A stretch of 64,000 bases of DNA from Arthrobacter sp. Y81 (lineage in GTDB: Bacteria; Actinomycetota; Actinomycetes; Actinomycetales; Micrococcaceae), in assembly GCF_002929335.1 (NCBI RefSeq), contig NZ_PJIL01000006.1, forward strand, positions 202,619 to 266,618. The letters run 5' to 3'. A model generated the notes under the pieces. That model saw only the letters and a program-made list of their open reading frames with translations, did no database searches and was not told where the DNA came from. The position numbers and the translations under genes were made by a program. Shown piece after piece: positions 8,341 through 17,273 of this stretch. Position 1 is the first letter of the stretch. Every line of letters begins with the position of its first letter.

Positions 8341-9354
8341 ATGAACGCACACACCGATACCGCAGCTCCTGCTGGCTCCGGTCACGGCGACTCCGGCCAC
8401 AAGGAGCAGCCGCTGCTGGAGGTCCGCGACTTCCAGGTTGAACTGATCACCGACGCCGGCATCATCCGCGCGGTGGACTCCGTCAGCTTCAGCATCCACC
8501 GGGGCGAGACCGTCACCATCATCGGTGAGTCCGGTTCCGGCAAATCGACGACGGCGATGGGAATCCTCCGGCTCCTGCCCGAGGACCTCGCGGTACTTTC
8601 CGGCACCGTGCTGATCGACGGCGTTGACATCACCGCTGATCCCAAGGCAATCGGCAAGGTCCGCGGCAAGACGCTGGCCCTGATCCCGCAGGACCCCATG
8701 ACGGCGCTGAGCCCGGTGCACTCGATCGGCAGCCAGCTGTCCGAGGCCATCCGGATTGCCGGTGCCGCCTCCTCCAAGGACAAGGACGCCGTCAAGGCAC
8801 GCGCCATCCGCCTGCTGGAGCAGGTCCACATCCCCACCCCGGACAAGCAGCTGAAGAAGTACCCGCACCAGCTCTCCGGCGGCATGCTGCAGCGTGTACT
8901 GATCGCCATCGCACTGGCCAGCGAACCCCAGCTCCTCGTCGCGGACGAACCCACGTCCGCGCTGGACGTCACGGTGCAGGGCGGCATCCTGGACCTGCTT
9001 CTGGAGCTCCAGGAGCAGCGCGGCATCGGCATCCTGATGATCACGCACGACCTCGGCGTCGCCCGGCTGATCTCGGACCGCATCCACGTCATGAAGGACG
9101 GCTCCTTCGTGGAGTCCGGCGACGTCCAGCAGATCGTGGACCACCCCGCCACGGAATACACGCGCAGCCTGCTGGCCGCCGTTCCGGTCCTGGGCCCCTG
9201 GGACGAAACTCCCGCCGTCGGCAACACCAGCAACGCCGGAAACAGCAACGCCGGAAACAACAACGCCGGAAACAACAACGCCGGAAACAACAATGCCAGC
9301 AATGACCCGGCGGCGAATGCCGCCATGACCAACACCGGAGCCCGCCATGAGTAA
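8341..9354 (+). CDS. ABC transporter ATP-binding protein, DppD type, with Asn/Gly-rich tail
   Basis: A 337-residue ATPase. Walker A is GESGSGKST, the Q-loop lies in LIPQDPMTAL, the signature is LSGGMLQRV and Walker B is LLVADEPTSALD. The ATG at 8341 is chosen because AAGAAGGG lies upstream; an in-frame GTG nine bases earlier would overlap the permease end. After the usual nucleotide-binding domain (to about residue 285) the C-terminus carries an Asn-Ala-Gly-Asn-Asn repeat encoded by a 15-bp tandem repeat. This replaces the OppD-type C-terminal region and is probably disordered. The gene overlaps the next ATPase by 8 bp. Confidence 0.92.
   Translation: MNAHTDTAAPAGSGHGDSGHKEQPLLEVRDFQVELITDAGIIRAVDSVSFSIHRGETVTIIGESGSGKSTTAMGILRLLPEDLAVLSGTVLIDGVDITADPKAIGKVRGKTLALIPQDPMTALSPVHSIGSQLSEAIRIAGAASSKDKDAVKARAIRLLEQVHIPTPDKQLKKYPHQLSGGMLQRVLIAIALASEPQLLVADEPTSALDVTVQGGILDLLLELQEQRGIGILMITHDLGVARLISDRIHVMKDGSFVESGDVQQIVDHPATEYTRSLLAAVPVLGPWDETPAVGNTSNAGNSNAGNNNAGNNNAGNNNASNDPAANAAMTNTGARHE
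9232..9306 (+). repeat. Five 15-bp tandem units inside the DppD-type gene
   Basis: Units of AACGCCGGAAACAAC lie at 9232, 9247, 9262, 9277 and, degenerate, 9292. The units at 9262 and 9277 are identical. The repeat keeps the reading frame and encodes the Asn-rich tail. Copy number is likely to vary between strains by slippage. Confidence 0.9.
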
Positions 9355-10180
9355 GCCGTTCCTCTCCGTCGAAAACCTCGTGGTGGACTATCACGTGCCC
9401 GGCGGAACCTTCCGGGCGGTGGACGACGTCTCCTTCTCGGTGGACAAAGGCAAAACGATCGCCATCGTCGGTGAATCCGGCTGCGGCAAGTCCACCATCG
9501 CCAAGGCGCTGATGCGGCTGGTGACACCGGCCAGCGGGCGGATCGAACTGGACGGAACGGACATTGCCGCCATGAGCGAGGCCAAGCTGCGGCCGCTGCG
9601 CTCCAAGTTCCAGATGGTGTTCCAGGACCCGTACGGTTCCCTGGATCCGCACCTCACCGCCCAGGAGATCGTGGCCGAGCCGCTGAAGCTGCAGGGCGTC
9701 CGGTCCCGGGCCGAGCGGAACAAGGAAGCGGCCAAGCTGATCGACCAGGTGGGCCTCCCCGCGAATTCCCTGGACAAGCACCCCGCGGAATTCTCCGGCG
9801 GCCAGCGCCAGCGGATCGGCATCGCCCGCGCCCTGGCCTCGAAGCCGGAGCTGCTGGTCTGCGACGAAGCCACCAGCGCCCTGGACGTTTCGGTCCAGGC
9901 CCAGGTGCTGCGGCTGCTGAAGTCCATCCAGGACGAAACCGGCATCACCTACGTGTTCATCTCGCACAACCTTGGCGTGGTGCAGGAGATCAGCGATAGC
10001 GTCATGGTGATGCAGCGCGGCAAGCTGGTGGAAGCCGGCCCCACCGCGTCCGTCCTGACGGCCCCGAAGGAGGACTACACCCGCAGGCTCCGCCGCGCGG
10101 CCCTCGACCCCTCCACCATGCGCGGCCTCAAGCCGCGGCACCTGGTCCGGTCGCTGGCCCTCGCCAATCAGCCCGGCTGA
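9347..10180 (+). CDS. ABC transporter ATP-binding protein, DppF/OppF type
   Basis: A 277-residue ATPase, second of the pair powering the importer. Walker A is GESGCGKST, the Q-loop is MVFQDPYGSLDP, the signature is FSGGQRQRIGIARAL, Walker B is LLVCDEATSALD and the switch His is in FISHNLGVV. It overlaps the DppD-type gene by 8 bp. It is the last transporter gene; 69 bp follow before the aldo/keto reductase, with no obvious terminator, so the catabolic genes may share the transcript. Confidence 0.93.
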   Translation: MSKPFLSVENLVVDYHVPGGTFRAVDDVSFSVDKGKTIAIVGESGCGKSTIAKALMRLVTPASGRIELDGTDIAAMSEAKLRPLRSKFQMVFQDPYGSLDPHLTAQEIVAEPLKLQGVRSRAERNKEAAKLIDQVGLPANSLDKHPAEFSGGQRQRIGIARALASKPELLVCDEATSALDVSVQAQVLRLLKSIQDETGITYVFISHNLGVVQEISDSVMVMQRGKLVEAGPTASVLTAPKEDYTRRLRRAALDPSTMRGLKPRHLVRSLALANQPG

Positions 10181-10249
10181 AGCGCCGGCTCACCCGGCCT
10201 CCCCCGAACCAGATCCCGTACCCCCACTGCAACCACAAGGAATCAACGC

Positions 10250-11239
10250 ATGAGCAAGCAGCCAGAAGGCACCCCGGTGGACGGCTTGAAGCTACCCATC
10301 TCCCGGCTCGTCCTGGGCACCATGACGTTCGGCGACACCGCCGATGAGGCCACCGCCGGGCGGATGGTGGACGAGGCGCTCGACGCCGGCATCACCACCA
10401 TCGACACCGCCAATGCCTACGTCGGCGGTGCCACCGAGGACATGCTCTCCCGGCTCCTGAAGGAGCGGCGGGACGACGTCATCCTCGCCTCCAAGGCCGG
10501 CATGCCGCACCCGGACCACGGCCAGCACTCGCCGCTGTCCCCCGAGGGGCTGCGCAACAGCGTCGAGGGCAGCCTCCGCCGGCTGGGCGTGGACAGCATC
10601 GACCTGTTCTACCTGCACCAGCCGGACCGGGCCACGCCCTTGCACGACACGCTGCGCACCGTGGCGGAGCTCGCCGCCGAGGGCAAGATCGGCGCCCTGG
10701 GCGTGTCCAACTTCGCGGCGTGGCAGATCGCCGACGTCATCTACGTTGCCCGCGAGGTCGGCGCACCGCGGCCGGTCGTGGCGCAGCAGCTGTACAACCT
10801 GGTGGCCCGGCGGGTGGAGGAGGAATACCTCGAATTCGCCGCCACGCACAACGTCCACACCATGGTCTACAACCCCCTGGGCGGTGGCTTGCTCACCGGC
10901 AGGCACAGCTTCGACTCCAAGCCGTCCGAGGGCCGCTTCGGCGATTCCAAGCTTGCGGCCATGTACACCCAGCGCTACTGGGACAAGCAGCTGTTCGAGG
11001 CCGTCAACGCGCTGGCCGGCATCGCGGAGAACGCCGGAATCACACTGGCGGAACTGTCGCTGCGCTGGCTCGCATACCGGGACGGCGTGGGCTCCATGCT
11101 GCTGGGCGGCTCCAAGGTGGAGCAGCTCCGCGCCAACATCGCGGCCGTGGCCAAGGGGCCGCTGCCCGCAGAGGTGTCCGAAGCCTGCGACGCCGTGGGC
11201 GCCGGACTCCGCGGCCCCATGCCCGCCTACAACCGCTGA
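10250..11239 (+). CDS. Aldo/keto reductase
   Basis: A 329-residue cytoplasmic NADPH-type oxidoreductase with a TIM-barrel fold. Family marks are GITTIDTANAY (catalytic Asp and Tyr), LASKAG (Lys), DLFYLHQPD (His) and GALGVSNF; the C-terminal cofactor loop is MLLGGSKVEQLRANI. Its place after the importer and before an aldolase and an SDR suggests it oxidises or reduces a sugar-derived intermediate of this cluster; the substrate is unknown. The ATG lies behind the short leader CACAAGGAATCAACGC, which contains AAGGA. Confidence 0.9.
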   Translation: MSKQPEGTPVDGLKLPISRLVLGTMTFGDTADEATAGRMVDEALDAGITTIDTANAYVGGATEDMLSRLLKERRDDVILASKAGMPHPDHGQHSPLSPEGLRNSVEGSLRRLGVDSIDLFYLHQPDRATPLHDTLRTVAELAAEGKIGALGVSNFAAWQIADVIYVAREVGAPRPVVAQQLYNLVARRVEEEYLEFAATHNVHTMVYNPLGGGLLTGRHSFDSKPSEGRFGDSKLAAMYTQRYWDKQLFEAVNALAGIAENAGITLAELSLRWLAYRDGVGSMLLGGSKVEQLRANIAAVAKGPLPAEVSEACDAVGAGLRGPMPAYNR

Positions 11240-11326
11240 CCCTCCCCGCAAGCACGCGGTACCGGCACCGCAAACATCCGGCACCGCTCCAAGCACGCAC
11301 CCACTGACTGAAGGTAGAAGATACAG

Positions 11327-12103
11327 ATGACATCAGAACTCGCCCTCGAATTCGCCCGCAAGATCCGCGCCCGCGAGCAGGCGGTCGGCTACTGGGCCGT
11401 GCTGGACGCGCCCGTGGCCACGGAACGCATCGGCCGGCTGGGCTACGACTACGTGGCACTCGACGCGCAGCACGGCCTGCTCGGCTACTCGGGCGTGCTC
11501 AACGGACTCATGGCCATCGATGCCGGGCACACCGCCGTCGGTATGGTGCGGGTGGAGGACAATAACCTGACCGCCATCGGCAAGGCGCTGGACGCCGGCG
11601 CCGTCGGCGTGATCGTCCCGCTGGTCAACACTGCGGCCGACGCGGCCGCTGCCGTTGCCGCCGCCAAGTACCCGCCGATGGGCGGCCGCTCGTACGGGCC
11701 CATGCGTTCCGCGCTGCGGATCGGCCCGGTTCCGGCCGAGGCGAACGCCGCTACGCTGGTGTTCGCCATGATCGAGACGCCGGACGGCCTGGCGAACGTC
11801 AAGGAGATCTGCGCGACGCCGGGGCTCGACGGCATCTATGTTGGCCCGTCGGACCTGGCCATCGCCGTTGGCGGCGCGTTCCCCGGGGACCCCGCCATCG
11901 AAGCCGAATTCAACGCCGCCCTGGAGACCATCGCCGAAGCCGCCGCCTCCGCAGGAGTCGCCGCGGGCATCCACACCGCCTCCGGCGACATCGCCGCCCA
12001 GCGGCTGCGCCAGGGCTACACTTTCACCACGGTGGCCTCCGACCTGACCCACCTGGAGCTGGCCGCCAAGGCCCACCTGGCCGCCGCCAAGGCAGAGGGC
12101 TGA
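11327..12103 (+). CDS. HpcH/HpaI-family class II aldolase
   Basis: A 258-residue metal-dependent aldolase of the HpcH/HpaI/CitE-like fold, cleaving or forming a 2-oxo-3-deoxy sugar acid. Visible active-site features are ALDAQHG (catalytic His), AMIETPDGL (metal-ligand Glu) and YVGPSDLA (metal-ligand Asp). The start is preceded by GAAGGTAGAAGA. Relatives act on 2-keto-3-deoxy-rhamnonate, glucarate-derived or 4-hydroxy-2-oxo acids; context here (sugar-acid kinase/PdxA, SDR, aldo/keto reductase) suits a pyruvate-releasing step. It lies 4 bp upstream of the BNR gene. Confidence 0.88.
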   Translation: MTSELALEFARKIRAREQAVGYWAVLDAPVATERIGRLGYDYVALDAQHGLLGYSGVLNGLMAIDAGHTAVGMVRVEDNNLTAIGKALDAGAVGVIVPLVNTAADAAAAVAAAKYPPMGGRSYGPMRSALRIGPVPAEANAATLVFAMIETPDGLANVKEICATPGLDGIYVGPSDLAIAVGGAFPGDPAIEAEFNAALETIAEAAASAGVAAGIHTASGDIAAQRLRQGYTFTTVASDLTHLELAAKAHLAAAKAEG

Positions 12104-12107
12104 GGCC

Positions 12108-13385
12108 ATGCAGACAACCAACGGCACCGAGTACAGCACCATCAGCCCGGACGGCGCCGTCAAGCACGCCGACGGCGCGGACTTCGCCTACCTGCCCGCG
12201 CCCACCGTGCAGAGCCACGCTGCGAACCTGCTGACCCTCCCGGACGGACGCCTGGGATGCGTCTGGTTCGGCGGAACACAGGAAGGCGTGCCGGACATCT
12301 CCATCTGGTTCTCCACCCTGGAACCCGGGAGCACGCAGTGGTCCCCCGCGGAGCAGCTCTCCGATGACGGCGCCCGCTCCGAGCAGAACCCCATCCTGTT
12401 CACCGCGCCCGACCCATCCGGTCAGGGCAGCGCCCTATGGCTGCTCTACACCGCGCAGAAGGCGGGCAACCAGGACACCGCCGAGGTCCGCCGTCGGACA
12501 TCCACCGACAGCGGCCGGACCTGGGGCCCGGTGGAAACGCTGTTCGCGGCCAACGAAACCGGCGGCGTGTTCGTCCGGCAACTGCCGGTGGTCCTGCCGT
12601 CCGGCCGCCTGATCATCCCGATCTTCCGCTGCATCACCACCCCCGGCGAAAAGTGGGTGGGCAACAGCGACGACAGCGCCGTGATGATCTCCGACGACGC
12701 CAGCGCCACCTGGACCGAACACGTCCTGCCGGGCAGCCTGGGCTGCGTCCACATGAACATCCAGCCGGTGGCCGACGGATCCCTGCTGGCCCTGTTCCGC
12801 AGCCGCTGGGCGGACTCGATCTACGAGTCGCGTTCCACCGACGACGGCACCACCTGGAGCGAGCCCGTCCCCACCGAGCTGCCCAACAACAACTCCTCCA
12901 TCCAGTTCACGGCGCTAGCCGACGGGCGCCTGGCGCTGGTCTACAACCACGTCAGGGCGGAAGAGAACACCGAACGGCGGCTCTCCCTCTATGACGAGAT
13001 CGACGACGACGGGCTGGCCGACGAACAGGGGCAGATCACCGAACCGGCTGTGCCGGCGGGCGGCGCGCTTCCCGGAAGCAGCGCGGCTGGCGGGGAGCGG
13101 AAGGCATTCTGGGGTACCCCGCGCTCCCCCATGACGCTGGCCATCTCCGAGGACTCCGGCCGCAGCTGGCCCATCCGGCGCAACCTGGACGTGGGCGACG
13201 GCTACTGCCTGTCCAACAACTCCCGGGACGGCCTGAACCGCGAGTACTCTTATCCATCCATCCACCAGGGCCCGGACGGGGCACTGAACATCGCCTACAC
13301 GTACTTCCGCCAGGCCATCAAGTTCGTGCGCGTGGATCCGCAGTGGGCCTACGGGGGAAGCACCACGCCCGGCGGCGACTCGTGA
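12108..13385 (+). CDS. Sialidase-like BNR-repeat beta-propeller protein, apparently cytoplasmic
   Basis: A 425-residue six-bladed propeller candidate with Asp-box motifs at STDSGRTWG, SDDASATWT, STDDGTTWS and SEDSGRSWP. There is no signal peptide, so it should work inside the cell on an imported molecule. This branch of the sialidase superfamily is commonly annotated exo-alpha-sialidase, but I see no N-acetylneuraminate catabolic genes (no NanA, NanE or NanK), so real sialidase activity is doubtful; a glycosidase or lyase acting on another acidic sugar is equally possible. The end overlaps the SDR start by GTGA. Confidence 0.82.
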   Translation: MQTTNGTEYSTISPDGAVKHADGADFAYLPAPTVQSHAANLLTLPDGRLGCVWFGGTQEGVPDISIWFSTLEPGSTQWSPAEQLSDDGARSEQNPILFTAPDPSGQGSALWLLYTAQKAGNQDTAEVRRRTSTDSGRTWGPVETLFAANETGGVFVRQLPVVLPSGRLIIPIFRCITTPGEKWVGNSDDSAVMISDDASATWTEHVLPGSLGCVHMNIQPVADGSLLALFRSRWADSIYESRSTDDGTTWSEPVPTELPNNNSSIQFTALADGRLALVYNHVRAEENTERRLSLYDEIDDDGLADEQGQITEPAVPAGGALPGSSAAGGERKAFWGTPRSPMTLAISEDSGRSWPIRRNLDVGDGYCLSNNSRDGLNREYSYPSIHQGPDGALNIAYTYFRQAIKFVRVDPQWAYGGSTTPGGDS

Positions 13386-14089
13386 GCACCGCGGTTGAGG
13401 ACGCCGCTGGGAAGGGCGCCCGGCACGCGGTCGTCACCGGGTGCAGCTCGGGCATCGGCAAGGCCGTCGCGGAGCGGCTGCTGGCCGACGGCTGGACTGT
13501 CACGGGGCTGAGCCGCAGCGAACCAGCACTCGGGCCTGGCTTCCGCTGGCTGCACGCCGATCTCTCCGATCCGGCGTCGCTGGCGGGGTGCGTTGCCGGC
13601 GTCGGCATTGCCGACGCGCTGGTGCATGCCGCCGGATACCAGCGGACCGCTGTCCTGGGCGAATTGGATCCGGAGGCGCTGGCCGGGATGTTCACGGTGC
13701 ATGTGGCCGCCGCCAGTGCGCTGGCGAACGCCCTGGTGCCGCACATGCCCGACGGCGGCCGCGTCCTGCTGATCGGCAGCCGGACGTCCACGGGATCGCC
13801 CGGCAAGAGCCAGTACGCAGCGACGAAGGCGGCACTGCTGGGAATGGGCCGCAGCTGGGCGCAGGAGCTGGCACCACGCGGCATCACGGTCAACGTCCTC
13901 TCGCCCGGGCCCACGGACACTCCCATGCTGGCCGATCCGGGTCGGGCCGCAACGCCGCCCAAGGTGCCGGCACTGGGGAAGCTGGTGGACCCCGTTGACG
14001 TTGCGGCCCTGGCGGGTTTCCTCCTGGGTGACCATGGGAAATCCATCACGGGCCAGAACTACGTGATCTGCGGCGGCGCGTCCCTGTGA
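13382..14089 (+). CDS. SDR-family oxidoreductase
   Basis: A 235-residue short-chain dehydrogenase. TGCSSGIG is the NAD(P)-binding loop, YAATKAALL carries the catalytic Tyr and Lys, IGSRTS supplies the Ser, and a C-terminal ITGQNYVICGG segment closes the fold. The GTG at 13382 is chosen because it overlaps the BNR gene stop by 4 bp; a longer in-frame start at 13343 would overlap by 43 bp and adds only basic residues. It is probably the last enzyme gene of the operon, acting on a sugar-acid intermediate. Confidence 0.88.
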   Translation: MSTAVEDAAGKGARHAVVTGCSSGIGKAVAERLLADGWTVTGLSRSEPALGPGFRWLHADLSDPASLAGCVAGVGIADALVHAAGYQRTAVLGELDPEALAGMFTVHVAAASALANALVPHMPDGGRVLLIGSRTSTGSPGKSQYAATKAALLGMGRSWAQELAPRGITVNVLSPGPTDTPMLADPGRAATPPKVPALGKLVDPVDVAALAGFLLGDHGKSITGQNYVICGGASL

Positions 14090-14197
14090 CACCCTAAACC
14101 GCACGGAGCAGCGCCGCGCGGAATAGCATGGGGACAGCCTGACCGACCGCCAGGCACAGCTGCGGAGGCACCAGCCGACGCCGAAGGAGAGCCAGAG

Positions 14198-14992
14198 ATG
14201 ACCACCGCCAAAGCCAGGCGCGAAGAGATCTACCACCTCGCCGTCACCACCGGCCTCGCCTCCGTGGAGGAGCTCTCACGCCATTTCGCCGTAACGGCCT
14301 CCACCATCCGGCGGGACCTGGCCCAGCTCAACGAGCAGGGAAAACTGGCACGCACCTACGGCGGCGCCGTCGCGCTCGGGGCGCACCCGGAGCCGTCCCT
14401 GCGGCAGCGCACGGGCGAGGCCTTTGAACAGAAGCAGGCCATTGCGGCCTGGGCGGCCAGCCAGGTGCACGACGGCGAAATCATCCTGCTCGACGGCGGC
14501 TCGACCGTGGGCGCCCTGGCCCACGCCCTGCGCGGCCGGGAAAACCTGTCCGTCACCACCCCGGGCATCAACACGCTCCAGGAACTGGCCGACTCCCCCG
14601 GCATCCAGGTGGACTGCCTGGGCGGCCGGCTTCGGGGCGTCAGCCAGACCTTCGTGGGCCCGCTCGCCGAAGCGGCCCTGGAGCGGATGAGTTTCGACCG
14701 CGTCTTCCTCGGGGCGGATGCGGTCACGGCCGACGACGGGCTGTGCGAGGCCGACCACGCGCAGACCAGGCTCAAGGAGCTGATGGCACGCCGCGGCGAC
14801 AATGTGTACGTCCTTGCGGACTCCACCAAGCTCGGCAAGCGCCCGTTCCATGCCTGGGCGCGGATCCCGCTCCCCTGGACGCTCGTGACGGACGCGGGGG
14901 CGGACCCGGGGCAGGTGGAGCTCTTCCGGAGCACGGGCGTGACGGTCCAGCTGGTGGACGTTAACCGCGAAAGCAGCGCCGCCCTCTCCTGA
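14198..14992 (+). CDS. DeoR/GlpR-family transcriptional regulator
   Basis: A 264-residue repressor. The N-terminal winged helix (about 6-60) includes SVEELSRHFAVTASTIRRDL; the C-terminal DeoR sensor domain includes ILLDGGSTV, a phosphosugar-binding-type loop, and VFLGADAVTADDGL. Such proteins respond to phosphorylated sugars or sugar acids, which fits the sugar-acid kinase in this cluster. ATG is preceded by AAGGAGAG. The 108-bp gap upstream may hold its own promoter. A T-tailed hairpin follows. Confidence 0.92.
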   Translation: MTTAKARREEIYHLAVTTGLASVEELSRHFAVTASTIRRDLAQLNEQGKLARTYGGAVALGAHPEPSLRQRTGEAFEQKQAIAAWAASQVHDGEIILLDGGSTVGALAHALRGRENLSVTTPGINTLQELADSPGIQVDCLGGRLRGVSQTFVGPLAEAALERMSFDRVFLGADAVTADDGLCEADHAQTRLKELMARRGDNVYVLADSTKLGKRPFHAWARIPLPWTLVTDAGADPGQVELFRSTGVTVQLVDVNRESSAALS

Positions 14993-15024
14993 GGACGGCA
15001 CTGCTTCGGGTCATGACCTGGCGT

Positions 15025-15052
15025 GGCGCCGCCCCTGGGTGGCGCTGCTTTT
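15025..15052 (+). terminator. Rho-independent terminator after the DeoR gene
   Basis: An 8-bp stem with one G-U pair, GCGCCGCC (15026-15033) pairing with GGTGGCGC (15038-15045), encloses the loop CCTG and is followed by TGCTTTT. It lies between the + strand regulator and the convergent alcohol dehydrogenase. Confidence 0.7.
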
Positions 15053-15074
15053 GGTGCCCGGTTTTGTTGCCTTC

Positions 15075-16118
15075 TTAGACCAGGGTGGAGGTGTCGATGA
15101 CGAAGCGGTAGCGGACGTCGGACGCCAGGACGCGTTCGTAGGCGTCGTTGATCTTCTCAGCCGGGATGACTTCGATCTCGGCGCCGAGGTTGTGCTCGGC
15201 GCAGAAGTCGAGCATTTCCTGGGTTTCGCGGATGCCGCCGATCGCCGAGCCCGCGAAGGAGCGGCGGCCCATGATCAGCGAGAAGACGTTCACCGGGAGC
15301 GGCTCCGCCGGGGCGCCCACGTTCACCAGGGCACCGTCGAGGGTCAGCAGCTGCAGGTAGGAGCTGATATCGATCTTGGCGCTGACGGTGTTGATGATCA
15401 GGTCGAAGCTGCCGGCCAGGTCCGTGAAGGTGTTTTCGTCGCTGGTGGCGTAGTAGTGGTCCGCGCCCAGCCTCAGGCCGTCCTCCTGCTTCTTCAGGGA
15501 CTGCGAAAGAACGGAGACCTCGGCGCCCATGGCGTGGGCGATCTTGACGGCCATGTGTCCCAGCCCGCCGAGCCCGACGATGGCCACCTTCTTGCCGGGT
15601 CCCGCGCCCCAGTGGCGCAGCGGCGAATAGGTGGTGATGCCGGCGCAGAGCAGCGGCGCGGCGACGTCGAGCTCGAGGCCCTCCGGGATCCGCACGACGA
15701 AGTCCTCGGTCACCACCACGTGGGTGGAGTAGCCGCCCTGGGTGATGGTGCCGTCGCGGTCAACGGCACCGTAGGTGCCGGTCATTCCCTTGAGGCAGTA
15801 CTGTTCCTCGCCCTTTTGGCAGTTGACGCATTCGCGGCAGGAGTTGACCATGCAGCCGACGCCGACGCGGTCGCCGACCGAGTGCTTGGTGACTTCGGCG
15901 CCGACCTCAGTGACGATTCCGGCGATCTCGTGGCCAGGTGCCAGCGGGTACTGCTGGGGTCCCCAGTCGCCGCGGACGGTGTGGATGTCGGAGTGGCAGA
16001 TGCCGGCGTACTTGATCTCGATCAGCACGTCGTGCGGGCCGACGTCGCGGCGCTCGATGGTGGTGGGAACGAGGGCTCCGTCAGCGGACGGGGCAGCGTA
16101 AGCGTTGGCGGTAAGCAA
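15075..16118 (-). CDS. Zinc-dependent NAD(P) alcohol dehydrogenase (YahK/cinnamyl-type)
   Basis: A 347-residue medium-chain dehydrogenase. The catalytic zinc site includes GICHSDIH and PGHEIAG; the structural zinc site is the four-Cys lobe around [17 protein letters not shown]; the cofactor loop is [12 protein letters not shown] chose the TTG at 16118, behind GGAGAAAAA, because this gives [11 protein letters not shown] and the normal family length; upstream in-frame codons encode an unlikely basic leader. It is likely an NADPH-dependent reductase of aliphatic or aromatic aldehydes. The stop faces the DeoR gene, and another dehydrogenase gene lies 49 bp upstream on the same strand. Confidence 0.9.
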   Translation of the reverse strand: MLTANAYAAPSADGALVPTTIERRDVGPHDVLIEIKYAGICHSDIHTVRGDWGPQQYPLAPGHEIAGIVTEVGAEVTKHSVGDRVGVGCMVNSCRECVNCQKGEEQYCLKGMTGTYGAVDRDGTITQGGYSTHVVVTEDFVVRIPEGLELDVAAPLLCAGITTYSPLRHWGAGPGKKVAIVGLGGLGHMAVKIAHAMGAEVSVLSQSLKKQEDGLRLGADHYYATSDENTFTDLAGSFDLIINTVSAKIDISSYLQLLTLDGALVNVGAPAEPLPVNVFSLIMGRRSFAGSAIGGIRETQEMLDFCAEHNLGAEIEVIPAEKINDAYERVLASDVRYRFVIDTSTLV

Positions 16119-16167
16119 ATTTTTCTCCAATGTTGGGTGGGGGATTCGTTTGGTTGGGTGGAAAGTC

Positions 16168-17199
16168 TTAGGTACGGATGAGCACTTTGAGTGCTGTGCG
16201 GTCCGCCATGGCCCGGTAGCCGGCGGGGACCTCGTCGAGGGCAACAGTATGGTCAAACATCTTGCCGGGCTGGATTGTTCCCGTGAGGATGTCCGGCATG
16301 AGTTCTTCGATGTAGGCCCGGGCCGGGGCCACGCCGCCGGTCAGGATGATATTGCGCATCACGGTGCCGAAATTCATGGGCACGTCCGTGTACTGGGCGG
16401 CTCCCACCCTACCAACGGCGCCGCCGTCGCGCACGGCGGCGATCGCGGTGTTGATGGCATCCTGCGTCCCGACGCACTCCAGCACCGTGTGGGTTCCATC
16501 GCCGCCGGTGAGTTCGCGGATTCGTTCGACTCCTTCGTCCCCGCGTTCGGTAATGATGTCCGTGGCACCGAATTCGAGTCCCAGGTCCGTGCGGTCCTTG
16601 TGCCGGCCCATGAGCAGGATCCGCTCGGCACCGAGGCGCTTGGCTGCGATCACAGCGGACAGGCCCACCGCGCCGTCACCGATCACCGTCACGGTGGTGC
16701 GCGGGTTCACTCCGGCCGTGACGGCGGCGTGGTGTCCTGTGCAGAGCACGTCCGAGAGGGTGAGCAGGGCGGGCAGCAGCGGGGAGTCCTCGCCCACGGG
16801 CAGCTTCACCAGCGTGCCCTGCGCCTGGGGGACGCGCACGGCTTCGCCCTGGCCGCCGTCGAGGTCGTGGCCCCACTGGCCGCCGTGGCGGCAGGACGTC
16901 TGCAGCCCCTCCCGGCAGAAGTCGCAGGTGTTGTCGGACCACACGAAAGGCGCCACCACGACGTCGCCGCGCTTGAAACCCTGGACTGCGGAGCCGAGGT
17001 CCTCGATGACGCCGAGGAATTCGTGGCCCATGCGCCGGCCGCGGTCCGATGCCGGGAGGGAGCCATAGGGCCAGAGATCGCTGCCGCACACGCAGGACAG
17101 GACAACCCGCACCACGGCGTCTGTCGGTTCCTTGATGGCCGCGTCGGGCACGTTTTCCACGCGCACGTCGCCGGCGCCGTACATGAGTGTTGCTCGCAT
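16168..17199 (-). CDS. Zinc-dependent alcohol dehydrogenase (threonine/sorbitol-DH-like)
   Basis: A 343-residue medium-chain dehydrogenase with [11 protein letters not shown] and MGHEFLGV (catalytic zinc), a structural zinc lobe around [14 protein letters not shown], and [16 protein letters not shown] as cofactor loop. ATG at 17199 follows AAAGGATTCTC. It differs strongly from the neighbouring dehydrogenase, so this is not a recent duplication. The pair could be co-transcribed with the CMD-like gene upstream at 17633; substrate unknown. Confidence 0.9.
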   Translation of the reverse strand: MRATLMYGAGDVRVENVPDAAIKEPTDAVVRVVLSCVCGSDLWPYGSLPASDRGRRMGHEFLGVIEDLGSAVQGFKRGDVVVAPFVWSDNTCDFCREGLQTSCRHGGQWGHDLDGGQGEAVRVPQAQGTLVKLPVGEDSPLLPALLTLSDVLCTGHHAAVTAGVNPRTTVTVIGDGAVGLSAVIAAKRLGAERILLMGRHKDRTDLGLEFGATDIITERGDEGVERIRELTGGDGTHTVLECVGTQDAINTAIAAVRDGGAVGRVGAAQYTDVPMNFGTVMRNIILTGGVAPARAYIEELMPDILTGTIQPGKMFDHTVALDEVPAGYRAMADRTALKVLIRT

Positions 17200-17273
17200 G
17201 AGAATCCTTTTTAGCGGTGGATGTAACGGGGTTGATGTAGTGGTGGGCTGATGCGGTGGTGGGCGGGGGCCGG

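Noticed and set aside
9232..9306. Short regular repeats considered as a CRISPR array
   Set aside because: Units are contiguous with no spacers and keep the reading frame; it is a coding tandem repeat.
12108..13385. True N-acetylneuraminate sialidase operon
   Set aside because: No sialic acid lyase, epimerase, kinase or transporter of the known types is present, and the protein has no export signal.
15039..17214. Long + strand frames opposite the two alcohol dehydrogenases
   Set aside because: Antisense shadows; composition is Gly/Val/Ala/Asp-rich with no motif.
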